In this document: positions 63,595 through 64,000 of the stretch, in pieces | Numbering within the stretch: the stretch's first letter is position 1 | Layout: each line of letters opens with the position of its first letter | DNA from: Phycisphaerae bacterium | GTDB taxonomy: Bacteria; Planctomycetota; Phycisphaerae; Sedimentisphaerales; Anaerohalosphaeraceae | Reading direction: 5' to 3' | Assembly (NCBI GenBank): GCA_018052735.1 | Contig: JAGPMT010000005.1 | Span: 62,001-126,000 of the forward strand | DNA: 64,000 bases | Notes under the pieces: generated by a model | Told to the model about the DNA's origin: nothing | Seen by the model: only the letters and a program-made list of their open reading frames with translations | Database searches by the model: none | Translations under genes and position numbers: made by a program

Positions 63595-64000
63595 GAGTCT
63601 ATCGAACCCAGCAATTTATCCGCCCGGATCTGCAGGCGCATATTTTTTCGCAGGACCTGCTGAACAATGTTCGTCATCTGCGGAGTTTATGTTCTCCAAA
63701 AACCAAATTCTGCGCTGTAGTTAAAGCCAATGCATACGGTCACGGACTGGCCGAAATTGTGAATATTCTTGTACGGGACGGGGCCGATGCTTTTGCGGTA
63801 GCCACATTTTATGAAGCACTGCATATTGCCTCGATGGTTTTTGATAAATCTATATTGATTCTGGAGCCGATGAATCCTTCTCAGTCCATCGAAGAAATAC
63901 AGGTATGCGCCCGCAGCGGATTTGACGGGGTTTTGTCTTCGCTGGATTCCCTGAATTATATTAAAGAAGCTCTTAAAAAAACATCGTTGGTCCAAAAAGT
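63591..64000 (+). CDS. alr: Alanine racemase (partial, C-terminus outside window)
   Basis: PLP enzyme that makes D-alanine for peptidoglycan. The first 136 residues are present. The PLP-binding Lys45 lies in 'FCAVVKANAYGHGLAEI', and 'DGADAFAVATFYEALHI' and 'FDGVLSSLDSLNYI' are conserved barrel segments. The ATG at 63591 overlaps the GT2 stop by 4 nt, so it is the fourth member of the aspC-GT-C-GT2 run. The frame is open at the right edge. Confidence 0.92.
   Translation, partial: MRVYRTQQFIRPDLQAHIFSQDLLNNVRHLRSLCSPKTKFCAVVKANAYGHGLAEIVNILVRDGADAFAVATFYEALHIASMVFDKSILILEPMNPSQSIEEIQVCARSGFDGVLSSLDSLNYIKEALKKTSLVQK

Overview
The window looks like a chromosomal segment of a planctomycete, most likely class Phycisphaerae near the Sedimentisphaerales. 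This is inferred from gene content: a secreted protein with a PEP-CTERM tail, a very long SecD-SecF fusion, a TPR protein ending in two RNA polymerase alpha-CTD repeats, S26 signal peptidases with zinc-ribbon inserts, UPF0145 proteins and Arg-rich coding sequence. Base composition is moderate, genes are dense, and many start codons overlap the preceding stop (ATGA or GTGA). I see no prophage, insertion sequence, CRISPR array or rRNA. Two tRNA-Arg genes (CCT and TCT) are present.

Layout. 1-7 kb (minus): holA (cut by the left edge), gyrA, and two tandem signal peptidase I paralogues. 7-8.5 kb (plus): HU-like protein, cold-shock protein, HNH endonuclease. 8.5-10 kb (minus): two UPF0145 proteins and a PrsW-like membrane protease. 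10.3-18.3 kb (plus): TPR/alpha-CTD protein, SpoIID-like protein, tgt, yajC and secDF. 18.3-20.9 kb (minus): dicarboxylate/amino-acid symporter behind tRNA-Arg, then a ROK repressor. 21.1-27.1 kb (plus, divergent from the ROK gene): SDR fructuronate reductase, HAD hydrolase, LarA-family nickel epimerase, 6-phosphogluconate dehydrogenase and glucuronate isomerase. 27.1-28.3 kb: convergent tatA and tatC. 28.3-31.7 kb (plus): small membrane proteins, smpB, DUF1844, trpC, TauE/SafE. 31.7-37.2 kb (minus): a cyclophilin, a secreted glycosidase-cyclophilin fusion, VanZ-like and polytopic proteins, hisF and hisH. 37.3-42 kb: nickel/cobalt ECF transporter (cbiM-N, cbiQ, cbiO), an OprB-like porin and divergent nikR. 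42-51.4 kb: trxB with an unknown membrane-anchored protein, a PilZ protein, pabB-deoC-esterase, scpA-DUF2007-trpS and a coiled-coil tail-anchored protein. 51.5-57.1 kb: FAH-family enzyme, DJ-1, a 1 kb gene-poor stretch, PEP-CTERM protein, SNase, aspartate kinase, tRNA-Arg. 57.3-64 kb: DUF6055-like protein, then aspC, a large membrane protein, GT2 and alr (cut by the right edge).

The most interesting theme is a possible nickel-dependent uronate pathway. The 21-27 kb cluster has glucuronate isomerase and fructuronate reductase, but in place of mannonate dehydratase it carries a LarA-family enzyme with the catalytic and nickel-binding residues in register, next to 6-phosphogluconate dehydrogenase. 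I propose the route glucuronate, fructuronate, mannonate, then C2 epimerisation to gluconate and entry to the pentose phosphate pathway. About 14 kb away is a complete nickel-import locus with NikR, two 23-bp candidate operators over a promoter, and an outer-membrane porin. Other notable items are the TPR/alpha-CTD protein with its own UP-element-like promoter, the glycosidase-cyclophilin fusion, and the paired zinc-ribbon signal peptidases.
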